Positions 13,163 to 21,600 of a stretch of DNA of 24,200 bases are shown piece after piece (the first letter of the stretch is position 1; the number at the start of each line of letters is the position of its first letter). A program made the position numbers and the translations under genes. A model generated the notes under the pieces. It saw only the letters and a program-made list of their open reading frames with translations, ran no database searches and was not told the origin of the DNA. The DNA is from an uncultured Roseburia sp. (GTDB lineage Bacteria; Bacillota; Clostridia; Lachnospirales; Lachnospiraceae): NCBI GenBank assembly GCA_934292805.1, contig CAKQXQ010000035.1, positions 1 through 24,200 of the forward strand, written 5' to 3'.

Positions 13163-13435
13163 ATGTCTGAGTGCTCTGATAAAGATAATAAAGAACGTTA
13201 TCTTATTTTTGATGAATCTGGAAATTTAGGAACCTCTGGACGTTATTTCGTAATTGCCTGTATCGATACTTATAATTACAAGGCATTGCATAATGTTATG
13301 AAAAGAAAACTTGGAATTGCCAAGTTACAATTTCAGGAATTAGCCTGTTTACAATCACATGAAATAAAAGCAAAAGATGCTTACCCTTGTATTAAATACC
13401 ATCTCTTTTATGAGTGTAAGATAGAGATAAACTAG
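13163..13435 (+). pseudogene. DUF3800 protein, N-terminal remnant
   Basis: The protein begins MSECSDKDNKERYLIFDESG, followed by NLGTSGRYFVIACIDT, the first strand pair of DUF3800 with its conserved Asp (FDESG). DUF3800 proteins are RNase H-fold proteins of about 200-250 residues, often found on mobile elements. Here the frame ends at about 90 residues with FYECKIEIN, so most of the domain, including the later acidic residues, is missing. AGGAGG in front of the start is intact. The remnant probably arose by deletion. The downstream 40 bases contain only the DinD ribosome binding site. Confidence 0.75.
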
Positions 13436-13476
13436 AGGAAATGATAAAGACTACAAATTAAAGAAGGAGAAATTTT

Positions 13477-14379
13477 ATGAACGAAAACGAATTTAATGAG
13501 CAACTGCAGGCACTTCACGAAAGAGTTTTATCAAATGCCTTGACACCAGAAGAAGAAACCAATTATACAGAATCTCTATTTGAGTCCATACGCCATGTGA
13601 ATGAATATGGACAAGAATTCTGGTATGCAAGAGAATTGCAAATCGCACTTGAGTATAAGGAATGGAGAAATTTTATCAAAGTAATCGATAAAGCAAAGAT
13701 TGCATGTGAAAGCAGTGAAAATGCGGTTTCCGAACATTTTGTTGACGTCAACAAAACGATAAGCATGCCAAAAAATGCAACAAAGGACATAGATGATTAT
13801 GAACTTTCCAGATATGCATGCTATCTCATTGTTCAAAATGGTGATCCACGCAAAAAAGTAATTGCACTCGGTCAGTCTTACTTTGCGGTAAAAACCAGAC
13901 AACAGGAGCTTATTGAACATTACGAAGATCTCACCGAAGATCAGAAAAGACTTGCCATCCGAAAAGAAATGGCTGAACATAACAAAATGCTTGTAGCTGC
14001 CGCCAAAGATGCTGGCGTAGAAACTTCACTTGAATATGCTGTCTTTCAGAATTATGGCTATATGGGATTGTATGGCGGTCTCAAAGCACAGGATATTAAA
14101 GAGCGAAAAGGTCTAAAAAAATCCCAAAATATTCTTGATCACATGGGATATGAAGAACTTGCTGCCAATCTCTTCCGAGCTACGCAGACAGAAGCAAAAC
14201 TTCGCCGTGAACATATTCAGGGCAAAGAAAAGGCAAATCAAACCCATTATGAAGTTGGAAAAGAAGTTCGCGATACAATCAGTCGTCTTGGCGGTACAAT
14301 GCCTGAAAATCTTCCAACGCCAGAAAAGAGTATCAAACAGATAGAACGTGAACAAAAAAAGTTGGAAGAAAATAAATAA
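13477..14379 (+). CDS. dinD: DinD-like DNA-damage-inducible protein
   Basis: The protein has 300 residues. DinD features are YGQEFWYARELQIALEYKEW (BRO-N-like start), DVNKTISMPKNATKDIDDYE, LSRYACYLIVQNGDPRKKVI and ALGQSYFAVKTRQQELIEHY. The C-terminal half has YGGLKAQDIKERKGLKKSQN, LDHMGYEELAANLFRATQTE and a charged helical tail. The E. coli protein is SOS-induced and antagonises RecA filaments. AAGAAGGAG precedes the ATG. I find no Gram-positive SOS box upstream, so expression may follow the repressor transcript. In this position it could link DNA damage to element behaviour, for instance by moderating RecA. It ends in a strong terminator before the recombinase. Confidence 0.88.
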   Translation: MNENEFNEQLQALHERVLSNALTPEEETNYTESLFESIRHVNEYGQEFWYARELQIALEYKEWRNFIKVIDKAKIACESSENAVSEHFVDVNKTISMPKNATKDIDDYELSRYACYLIVQNGDPRKKVIALGQSYFAVKTRQQELIEHYEDLTEDQKRLAIRKEMAEHNKMLVAAAKDAGVETSLEYAVFQNYGYMGLYGGLKAQDIKERKGLKKSQNILDHMGYEELAANLFRATQTEAKLRREHIQGKEKANQTHYEVGKEVRDTISRLGGTMPENLPTPEKSIKQIEREQKKLEENK

Positions 14380-14427
14380 AAACCGCCCCTGCGAACCGGA
14401 CACCAGTCAACAACAGGAGCGGATGCG

Positions 14428-14476
14428 TGCTCCGAAGATACACGCCCTAAACAAGCATATTGTATCATTCGGAGCA
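14428..14476. repeat. Imperfect 15-bp inverted repeat upstream of the recombinase
   Basis: TGCTCCGAAGATACA (14428-14442) is complementary to TGTATCATTCGGAGCA (14461-14476) except for one bulged base. The loop is 18 bases. It lies between DinD and the recombinase and overlaps the start of the next hairpin by two bases. It may be an RNA structure or a protein-binding site. Confidence 0.6.
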
Positions 14477-14521
14477 GCCAAACGCAAGCAGAACAAACGT
14501 TCCTTGCTGGCTGTTATTTTT
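14475..14521 (+). terminator. Terminator after dinD
   Basis: CAGCCA, GCAAG and GAAC (14475-14494) pair with GTTC, CTTGC and TGGCTG (14499-14513), with two small bulges on the left arm. TTATTTTTAT follows. It separates DinD from the recombinase, implying that the recombinase has its own promoter or depends on read-through. Confidence 0.7.
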
Positions 14522-14560
14522 ATACCCATTTTTCATATATTTTTATGAGGGAGTGATACT

Positions 14561-16144
14561 ATGTACGAATTAACTCAATCAATGGAATCCTTAAGTGTAG
14601 ACGATGTCCTTGTCTACCTCCGCAAATCCCGATCAGACAATCCGGAGATGTCCGTGGAAGAGGTTCTCCGTAAACATGAGGACCTCATTCAGGACTATGC
14701 ACGCTCTCACTTCGGCTCTCCTATTCCGGAAAAGAATATCTACCGTGAAGTTGTCTCCGGTGAAACGATCGACTCCAGACCTCAGGTGAAGCTTGTCCTT
14801 CAGAAGATTGAATCACCTCAGATAAAGGCTGTTCTTATCGTAGAACCACAGCGTCTTTCCCGCGGTGATCTTGAAGATTGCGGCCGTCTTATTAATATCC
14901 TTCGCTACACAAATACGATGGTTCTCACACTCACGCATTCTTTTAACCTGCAGGAAGAATATGAACGCAAGTTTTTTGAAATGGAAATCACCAGGGGAAA
15001 TGATTATCTGGAATACACAAAAAGGATCCTAAGACGTGGACGTGCATCTTCTGCTGCCAAAGGTCATTATATCGGTTCCGTGGATCCATACGGTTATCGC
15101 AAGATCGTAATCAAAAAAGATGGTGTCAGCTGCCACACGTTGGAGATTGTTCCGGAAGAAGCGAACGCTGTGAGGCTTATTCATGAACTATATGCCTATT
15201 CCCCAGGTGGTACCGGATTCACCAATATCGCACACAAGTTAGACAGCATGAATCTGAAGCCAAAGAAGGCAGAACACTGGACTCCTGCAATCATCAGCTC
15301 TATCCTGTGCAATCCTCTCTATATCGGTCTGATCCGCTGGGATACCCGGAAAGTTATTAAATATATCAATAATGGAGAACTGGAGAAATCCCGCCCTCGT
15401 AGTACGGAAGCCAAGTATTATAAAGGCTTACACGAACCGATTATTACACAGGAGCTTTATGACGCATGCATGGCAAGACGTGGAACGAATCCAAGTGTCC
15501 GGAAAAACAAGGAGCTGTGCAATCCTTTTGCCGGTCTTCTCTACTGTGGCACCTGTGATCATGCAATGTCGCTGAAGATCTACAAAAACCATAAATCGAT
15601 CACCCAGATGATGCTCTGTAATCATCAAAGTTACTGCCATACGAAATCCGTGCTGTATTCTGCCTTTTTAGAGCGTTTTATCTCTTCGATGGAAAATACA
15701 ATCAATGACTTTGAATTAGCTCTCCTTGCGGACGATGGCAAAGCACAGGCTATGAATCAGAGTGTCGTTATCAATCTGGAAACAAAGCTTAAAAAATTAC
15801 GGGAACGGGATTCCAGACAGAAAGATGCTTATGAAGATGGTATCTACACAAAAGAGGAATTTCTTGAACGAAACATTAAGACCCAGCAGGACATTGCTAA
15901 TACCATCATCGCACTGGATGATGCACGAGTAAAAAGAAATGATTATGTAGACTATGAAGAAAAGATCCGACGTTTCCGTGACTGCATCAACGCTCTGAAC
16001 GATCAGGAGCTGTCTGCTGCCGAAAAGAACCAGTTCCTGCGATCCTGTGTGAGAAAGATCATTTATCACAACCATATGGAATCTAAACCCGGTGTCGGCC
16101 GGTATGTCGAGAATGTGTTTTCTTTGGAAATTCAATATAAATAG
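14561..16144 (+). CDS. Large serine recombinase (site-specific integrase/excisionase)
   Basis: The protein has 527 residues. The resolvase domain occupies about 15-160, with the catalytic Ser23 in VYLRKSRSD and the EPQRLSRGDLED motif at 95-106. A recombinase domain follows (VRLIHELYAYSPGGTGFTNI, then HWTPAIISSILCNPLYIGL). The zinc ribbon has Cys329 and Cys332 (YCGTC) and Cys353 and Cys359 (LCNHQSYC). A coiled-coil-like region (about 395-450, LETKLKKLRERDSRQKDAYE) precedes the C-terminal end. All parts of a functional enzyme are present. It ends about 20 bases from the cotJC fragment, the usual position of the recombinase relative to its own att site. By architecture it is like SpoIVCA, which excises skin from sigK. 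GAGGGAG precedes the ATG. No directionality factor is recognised in the window. Confidence 0.95.
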   Translation: MYELTQSMESLSVDDVLVYLRKSRSDNPEMSVEEVLRKHEDLIQDYARSHFGSPIPEKNIYREVVSGETIDSRPQVKLVLQKIESPQIKAVLIVEPQRLSRGDLEDCGRLINILRYTNTMVLTLTHSFNLQEEYERKFFEMEITRGNDYLEYTKRILRRGRASSAAKGHYIGSVDPYGYRKIVIKKDGVSCHTLEIVPEEANAVRLIHELYAYSPGGTGFTNIAHKLDSMNLKPKKAEHWTPAIISSILCNPLYIGLIRWDTRKVIKYINNGELEKSRPRSTEAKYYKGLHEPIITQELYDACMARRGTNPSVRKNKELCNPFAGLLYCGTCDHAMSLKIYKNHKSITQMMLCNHQSYCHTKSVLYSAFLERFISSMENTINDFELALLADDGKAQAMNQSVVINLETKLKKLRERDSRQKDAYEDGIYTKEEFLERNIKTQQDIANTIIALDDARVKRNDYVDYEEKIRRFRDCINALNDQELSAAEKNQFLRSCVRKIIYHNHMESKPGVGRYVENVFSLEIQYK

Positions 16145-16180
16145 CCATATCCAACCTCTATGAACCAATGAGTTGGCACA
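16145..16180. other. Probable right attachment site (attR) in cotJC
   Basis: Homology to cotJC starts around 16164-16172 (ACCAATGAG, read as TNE before LAHLEM), while a stop codon (TGA at 16161-16163) ends the frame immediately upstream. Element sequence and cotJC thus join within this stretch. Local symmetry (CCAA at 16165-16168 with TTGG at 16173-16176, and CCAAC with GTTGG) fits a serine recombinase att site. The crossover dinucleotide cannot be fixed without the left end. Confidence 0.7.
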
Positions 16181-16589
16181 CCTTGAAATGGTCGCTTCTA
16201 TTGTTCGCCAGCTTACAAAAGGCTTAAGTGCCAAAGAGCTCGAATCTGCCGGATTTGCACCTTATTATGTAGATCATACCGGTGCTATCTGGCCTCAGGC
16301 GGCAGGCGGTATCCCATTTAATGCATGTGAATTCCAGTCAAAAGGCGATGCTCTCACAGATCTCTTTGAAGATATGGCAGCGGAACAGAAAGCTAGAACC
16401 ACCTACGACAACATCTTACGTCTTGTAAAAGATCCTGAAGTCTGTGATCCGATCCGTTTCTTAAGAGAACGTGAAATCGTCCATTTCCAGCGTTTTGGGG
16501 AATCCTTAAGAATTATACAGGATGATCTCGACAGTAAAAACTTCTACGCTTTTAATCCGGAGTTTGATGTACCCGCCTGCAACAGATAA
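16164..16589 (+). pseudogene. cotJC: cotJC, 3' fragment (manganese-catalase-like spore coat protein)
   Basis: The reading frame continues LAHLEMVASIVRQLTKGLSA, then GFAPYYVDHTGAIWPQAAGG, AAEQKARTTYDNILRLVKDP and FLREREIVHFQRFGESLRII. This is the C-terminal three-quarters of CotJC, a Mn-catalase-like spore coat protein. Of the manganese ligands, Glu and His of ELAHLE, Glu of AEQKARTTY and His of REIVHFQRF are present. The first ligand and the N-terminal 60 or so residues are missing. They should lie at the far side of the element. As it stands the gene has only a TTG (16173) as a possible start and no ribosome binding site, so it is probably silent until the element excises. Confidence 0.9.
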
Positions 16590-16618
16590 TCCTTTCTGTC
16601 TCTGGTATATATAAGCCA

Positions 16619-16680
16619 AAGAGAGCCTGCTGCAACTGAACATTTTTCATAAAATGCTTCCTGTTGCAGCAGGCTCTCTT
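16619..16680. terminator. Long perfect hairpin between convergent genes (bidirectional terminator)
   Basis: AAGAGAGCCTGCTGCAAC (16619-16636) is exactly complementary to 16663-16680, an 18-bp stem with a 26-base loop. The loop contains CATTTT and AAAATG, which can also pair. The flanks are AT-rich but lack a long T run on either side. It lies between cotJC (plus) and the TPR-like gene (minus), whose ends face each other, so a bidirectional terminator is the simplest reading. Confidence 0.75.
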
Positions 16681-16692
16681 ATATATTGATTT

Positions 16693-17388
16693 TCACTCGT
16701 GTTCTTCTTTATATTCTCTGACCCACTCCTTCAGCCTTTCCGGATCCAAAGTATATCCATCCTGCTGTATCGGAACCATTGACGGATGTTCGGCAAAATT
16801 CGTACATTCTTTATAAGCATCCAGTGATTCTGTCATATGGTTGATATCATATGCCTTTAGAAAACAATTTAATGCTTCGTCAAATTCAAAAAGTCTGGCA
16901 TATACACTGCCAAGATTATGTAAGATCATCCCCTGCATTTTTGGGTTCTTGACACAATCTTCTTTCATTTGTAAAAGCCTGCGGTACATCCCAAGAGCTT
17001 TCATGTATTTCCCATTCTCTGCATAGCGGTCAGCCCGGATTTTTCCCAGCTCAAAGGCTGATTTTTCCTGCATTTTTCTGATTTCTTCACATATTTTCAA
17101 AACTGTCTCGTCCGATGTATAACTATTGCTGTAAAGCAGTGTCTTTATATATGCAACAAGATTTCCTGCCTCCTGACATTTTTCCAGATCTTCTGCAAGC
17201 TTTTCCTCTGACAGCTCTTCCTTTATCCATACAGCCAGCTCCGGTTCCATAAAATCTTCTTCCATGAAAGCATAATTCTTCTCGATGCAATAGCTGATTT
17301 CTTCCAGTGAATATACGTTCACTGCAAACAGATCGATATAATATGGCATTGCCGCCATAGGATGACTGCACAATATTAATTCTCCCAT
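16693..17388 (-). CDS. TPR-like protein, last gene of the DUF5717/DUF5716 operon
   Basis: The protein has 231 residues. A C-terminal tetratricopeptide-like part is visible: KYMKALGMYRRLLQMKEDCV, then GMILHNLGSVYARLFEFDEA and LNCFLKAYDINHMTESLDAY. The N-terminal part (MGELILCSHPMAAMPYYIDL, then VYSLEEISYCIEKNYAFMEE) is a conserved segment of unknown role. GGAGCAGAAGG lies before the ATG, and the gap to DUF5716 is 13 bases. TPR repeats usually mediate protein-protein contacts, so it may be the adaptor of the Hsp70-like partner. Function unknown. Confidence 0.8.
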   Translation of the reverse strand: MGELILCSHPMAAMPYYIDLFAVNVYSLEEISYCIEKNYAFMEEDFMEPELAVWIKEELSEEKLAEDLEKCQEAGNLVAYIKTLLYSNSYTSDETVLKICEEIRKMQEKSAFELGKIRADRYAENGKYMKALGMYRRLLQMKEDCVKNPKMQGMILHNLGSVYARLFEFDEALNCFLKAYDINHMTESLDAYKECTNFAEHPSMVPIQQDGYTLDPERLKEWVREYKEEHE

Positions 17389-17401
17389 ACCTTCTGCTCC
17401 T

Positions 17402-18625
17402 TTACAAAGTCATCGTATATTCCCAGATCTTTGATGTGCCCTTCATGAGCTCACCAAAACCCAGATCTTTTATCGTAATGCGGACTTCTGTATCCGAAGA
17501 TGCACTTACTCCAACCCTGAGTCTGCTCATACGCAAAGGGCGCTTTGGGAAATCAGACAATTCCAGTTTTTCTATTTTGGCATTTCTTCCATACGGAAAT
17601 TGCAGCCACAGATCGATCACCGGATCTGTCTCTGTGATCACTTCATATTCCCTTGAAATATCATACCACTTCTCTCCTGCATCGATCAGTGAAAGAAATT
17701 CTGCTTTTCTATTATTTTTTACCTTCAGGCTGACATTGACCTTTATTGCATTTGCACCCATGTATACATATGGCCACACTGTCTGACCATCCTTAACCAT
17801 TGCTGCATAACAACTTCCCTTTGCATACAGGTTCTTACCTGCAAATGCCCGCCTTCCGCGGCACAAAACGCTCGTGGATTTTTTCATCCATTTTCCATCA
17901 AATCCATCTCCGGTCAGGTATACAGCAGAACAAATACGTTTCTCCAACGCACTTTCAATCGTTTTTGCAAAACTTTCATCCAGATTTTCCGCATCCAGAT
18001 CATATTCCTGTTCCGTCGAACTGACAACCTGCGGAATTGTTTTGCTGTTACGGGTAAGAATGCTGCATTGAAGCTTTTGCTTACGGAAATCAAACAGACA
18101 GATATCATGCATCCACAATTCATGTTTCTGATTGTATGCAAAATAATAAAAGCTTTCTGTCCGTTCTAAAAGTATAACATTTTCAGCTTTCATTTTGAGT
18201 TCTTTCGCTATCCTGCCAAATACAGCAGCTGTCTTTGCAGAAATTTTTTCCAACGTAAAAACAAGATAATCCGGGTGCAGCGTTTTTCCAAGTCCCATGA
18301 CCAGTGAGATCAACCTGCGTACATAAATAGACAGCAGTTCCTCAGCCTTGTATTCTCTTTCATCAAGTATCATCTTTTGTTCTGTGCATGACCCGGATAC
18401 GAGGTTTTGTCTTCCTGTACCATTCTGATTCTTCCATATGGTTTCGGCTTCACTTCCAATTACCCACTGATCACCTTTCCTTATCACTGCCACCGGGATA
18501 AGATAAGCTTCGCTTCCGGCAACCATGCTGAATGTCTCAGGTTCATTTGCAGTCGAATTGCAATAACTGACAACAGCATTCTCATCATCAATGTCGATTC
18601 CTATGTAAAAATGGTTCTCTGCCAT
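17402..18625 (-). CDS. DUF5716 Hsp70/actin-fold-like protein
   Basis: The protein has 407 residues. It begins MAENHFYIGIDIDDENAVVS, where the GIDIDDENAVV loop matches the phosphate-1 motif of ASKHA (DnaK/actin) ATPases. LTGDGFDGKWMKKS near the middle resembles the adenosine motif. The C-terminal 130 residues look strand-rich (IKVNVSLKVKNNRKAEFLSL, then VRITIKDLGFGELMKG), perhaps a substrate or partner domain as in Hsp70. It lies 16 bases after the DUF5717 gene and 13 before the TPR-like gene. I recognise the family as DUF5716 from Lachnospiraceae genomes; substrate and function are unknown. A GGGAGGATG ribosome binding site precedes the ATG. Confidence 0.8.
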   Translation of the reverse strand: MAENHFYIGIDIDDENAVVSYCNSTANEPETFSMVAGSEAYLIPVAVIRKGDQWVIGSEAETIWKNQNGTGRQNLVSGSCTEQKMILDEREYKAEELLSIYVRRLISLVMGLGKTLHPDYLVFTLEKISAKTAAVFGRIAKELKMKAENVILLERTESFYYFAYNQKHELWMHDICLFDFRKQKLQCSILTRNSKTIPQVVSSTEQEYDLDAENLDESFAKTIESALEKRICSAVYLTGDGFDGKWMKKSTSVLCRGRRAFAGKNLYAKGSCYAAMVKDGQTVWPYVYMGANAIKVNVSLKVKNNRKAEFLSLIDAGEKWYDISREYEVITETDPVIDLWLQFPYGRNAKIEKLELSDFPKRPLRMSRLRVGVSASSDTEVRITIKDLGFGELMKGTSKIWEYTMTL

Positions 18626-18641
18626 CTGCTCATCCTCCCTC

Positions 18642-21600
18642 TTATTTTAAAATTCCAAACAATGATTCTGTTAATGCTTTCAGATATTCATACTGCATCA
18701 TTTTATCCTTCAGCACATCCATATCCCCATCAATCCCTGCTGCACACATTTCATCCAGCATACCGAACCGTCCTGATTGCTTCAAAGCAGATTGTGTATT
18801 GATCTGAAGTTCTTTTTCCGAAAGTGTCACCCATTCCTGATCTTCTTTTTTCTGTATGGAATAAGTGAATGTGTCTCCATAAAAAAGCAGAAAACGCTTC
18901 ACATAGATTCCACTATACATTTCCGGCATCAGTTCTCTTCGGGTCGTCTTTGCGTTTTCACTGTAAGAGATCCATAGTTTTTCTCCCGGTCGTCCGTAAT
19001 ATTCTATAAATCTGTAACCGGCTAACTGATATTTTTCTGCCAGTCGTCCTTTGAATCCTTCATAAAATGCAAAATAAATCTGTTTTGCTGTAAATTCTTC
19101 CAAAAGCTCATCTGCCGCCTGCTCTTCAGATACTTCCAGAGTTTCTTTTTTTGCAAGATATTTCAAAAGACCTGTCTTACAGGTGAAACTTAATGGTTTT
19201 TCTTCCCTATAAAGCCTTATTAGCTCCGAAAAAACATTTTCCGGCACGATACTTCCATATGCCACATATGCATGTGTAAAAAAAGACAAATATGCCATGC
19301 ATACAATATTTTCTCCGTAAGCATTTTTGTAGCAGTCGAAAATTTCATCGATATTCTCAATATATTCCGAAGAATATAGCATTTGGATCAAAATACGTTC
19401 TGACAGTTCTTCTACCGGTGCCCCGAAATGCTTTGCGATTGTCCATAATGCTGCCATCTTTTTCGTTGGTCCGTTATAAAATGTACAAAGATAGGACAGA
19501 ATCTGATCATTATACTTTCCATCCAAAAAGCAGCTTTCTGCCAGTCCCAGTAATTCATCATCTTCCTGTGCATCATAGGTTTCAATACAATAACTGCACA
19601 GAAGAACTTTCTGTTTTCCGTCCAGCATATCATATCCTTCTGTTTTTATTAATAAACATGCCTTTTCATACAACTGGTTTTCTATCAGAAGCCTTATGAT
19701 ATCTGCTTTATCTTTTGGAGAAAGCTGCTCAAATCTCAGATACTCCAGATATTTTACAATCTCTTCCGGATTCTCTTTTCTCTTACAGCAAAAGAGCTGC
19801 TTTAAAATCAGTGAATTCTTATATCTGTCAGTAACTTCGTCACTGGCAAGCAGCGAATCCAGATTGTCTTTGTTCCACCCTTCTGATTTAAAATTCTTCT
19901 CATCTGAAAAATAATAAAGCAGATATGGCAGTGCTGCTGCGTCAAGTTCTATTCCAACAGCCGCATACTTTTCCGTTTCCAGTAATGGAACATCATAATA
20001 GTCATCTGTTCCTGCATAACAGTTTCCATCATTATCGATAAGAATCATCTGATATTCCCCTGTATATGCCTGAAAATATCCCACTCCATTCGTAATACGG
20101 ATCTGCTGTGATATTGTCCGCTCCTTTTCAATAATGCACGCAGACACAATTCTTTCCCTTCTGCATACCAGCTTTCTGGCAAAAAGAATCTTTGCAGCAT
20201 ATTCCGCCATCTCACGATTTATCATAACAGAAGAAAGAATATGATTGTAAATAACTGCCATATTCTCATCGATCCGGCCATTCTCCATCTGCTGTATTCC
20301 AAACTGCTCGATATTTCTTCTGTATTTCTGATATATGCCCGGCTGTTTTCCATGTGTAGCAATAATATTGCTATACAAAAAAGCAAGATTTTCTACAGAA
20401 AGATCACTTTTATATTGAAAATACATCTGCATCGTCTTCGGGATTGGCACCGCAGTCTCCTGATCTGCTGAAAATAAATATGCCTCATATAATCCGGTAA
20501 TGCGGATTTCACGTTCTACTCCAGCCTTATACCATTTGTGATATTTCTTATCGAACCTCTGACCCCGGATCAGATAGCCGCAAATCACTTCCAGCATTTC
20601 ATCCGAATGATCCACCTCAAAGCACTTCTTAAGAACAGTTTCCATTACCTGATGAAATTCTCTCTGTTGTGGAAGCAGCTGTTTTATCTGCTGTACCATT
20701 TCGCGTGACAAAACATCCCATTTTGCCGCCCACCTTAACAGTCTGACAGAGAAAGGACTCCATTCTGCCAGCAGGTATGGTTCCTGCCATACAGCATAAT
20801 ATGCTTCAATGAAAAAAAACGGACTGTTTTTTCCATGCCCTTCCCACCTGGAAATTGCTTTTAATTTAAGACTTGCATGTCCAAGATATTTCTCTCTGAT
20901 AAGGAGTAAAATCCAAAATAGCAGACCATTCTTAGGATAATGAAGGAAAATCTGTTCAATCTGTTCTGTCAGCCTGTCTACATATGTCTTCTCCCTCTCC
21001 ATCAGCGTGCACAAATACAGATAATATGCCCAGATCGGGGTATGATCCTCTTTATACCTTCGTTTGAATTCGTCGAGAATCCAGCTGGCTTCCTGACGCT
21101 GCCGGTTTACAAGCAGTGCCTGTGCTTTCACCAGATTCCAGAATTCGTTTTCCGGCTCCAGAAGTGATAAATGCTCTGCGGCTTCCACCGTCTGTCTTGC
21201 CCATGCTCCTGTGACGATTTTCTTAAGGCGGAACTGTATATAAAGTTCCATCAGATGCATCCGTGCCTGTTGTACTTCCCGGAAAACTTCCTGTTTTCGC
21301 TCTTCACTTCTGACAGCAGGAGCTTCGTTCCTTCTTGCAGTGATCTCATAAACTGCATTCCATCCGGCTGAGGAAAAAATCAGCCTGCCATAATTTCGTC
21401 CGGCATGCATGTTATCCGGATTAATATAATATGTAACAGCATAGGTACTTCCAAGAAAATCCGTTTCCGTCAGATGTGTCTTCTCCATGCTAAGAAAATC
21501 CCCATCTGTATGTACCTCAATATCTATGGCTCCCCAATTCTTTTTTTGCAGATCAACTGTTTCGCACACGCATTCTGTAACTGCAGGAAACTCTCTTTTT

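Larger units (their letters stand above)
1..16172. mobile_element. Right-hand part of a mobile element integrated in cotJC (left end outside window)
   Basis: The element is bounded on the right by the 3' fragment of cotJC and carries a large serine recombinase directly at that boundary. Its contents are accessory: an S24 repressor with a divergent HTH switch, HUH Rep, PcfJ, PcfK-like, HNH, DUF6906, a methylase remnant and many overlapping small genes reading leftward. No left boundary or 5' cotJC piece is seen, so it extends beyond base 1. No terminase, capsid, tail, relaxase or type IV secretion gene is visible, so it could be a prophage early region, an integrative plasmid-like element or a decayed remnant. 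Broken genes (methylase, zinc finger, DUF3800) show some decay, while the recombinase, repressor and Rep look intact. Confidence 0.85.

Noticed and set aside
14534..14541. CATATATT before the recombinase, resembling a sporulation sigma-E/K -10 element
   Set aside because: A start seven bases downstream would fall inside the ribosome binding site, and no matching -35 is found at a proper distance.
14348..14548. Small plus-strand frame over the end of dinD
   Set aside because: It covers the dinD terminator and inverted repeat, and starts inside dinD in another frame; no ribosome binding site.
1..16172. Annotation as a complete prophage
   Set aside because: No terminase, portal, capsid, tail or lysis gene is visible. 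The switch and HNH fit a phage, but Rep/PcfJ/PcfK fit plasmids and conjugative elements as well; the left end is needed.
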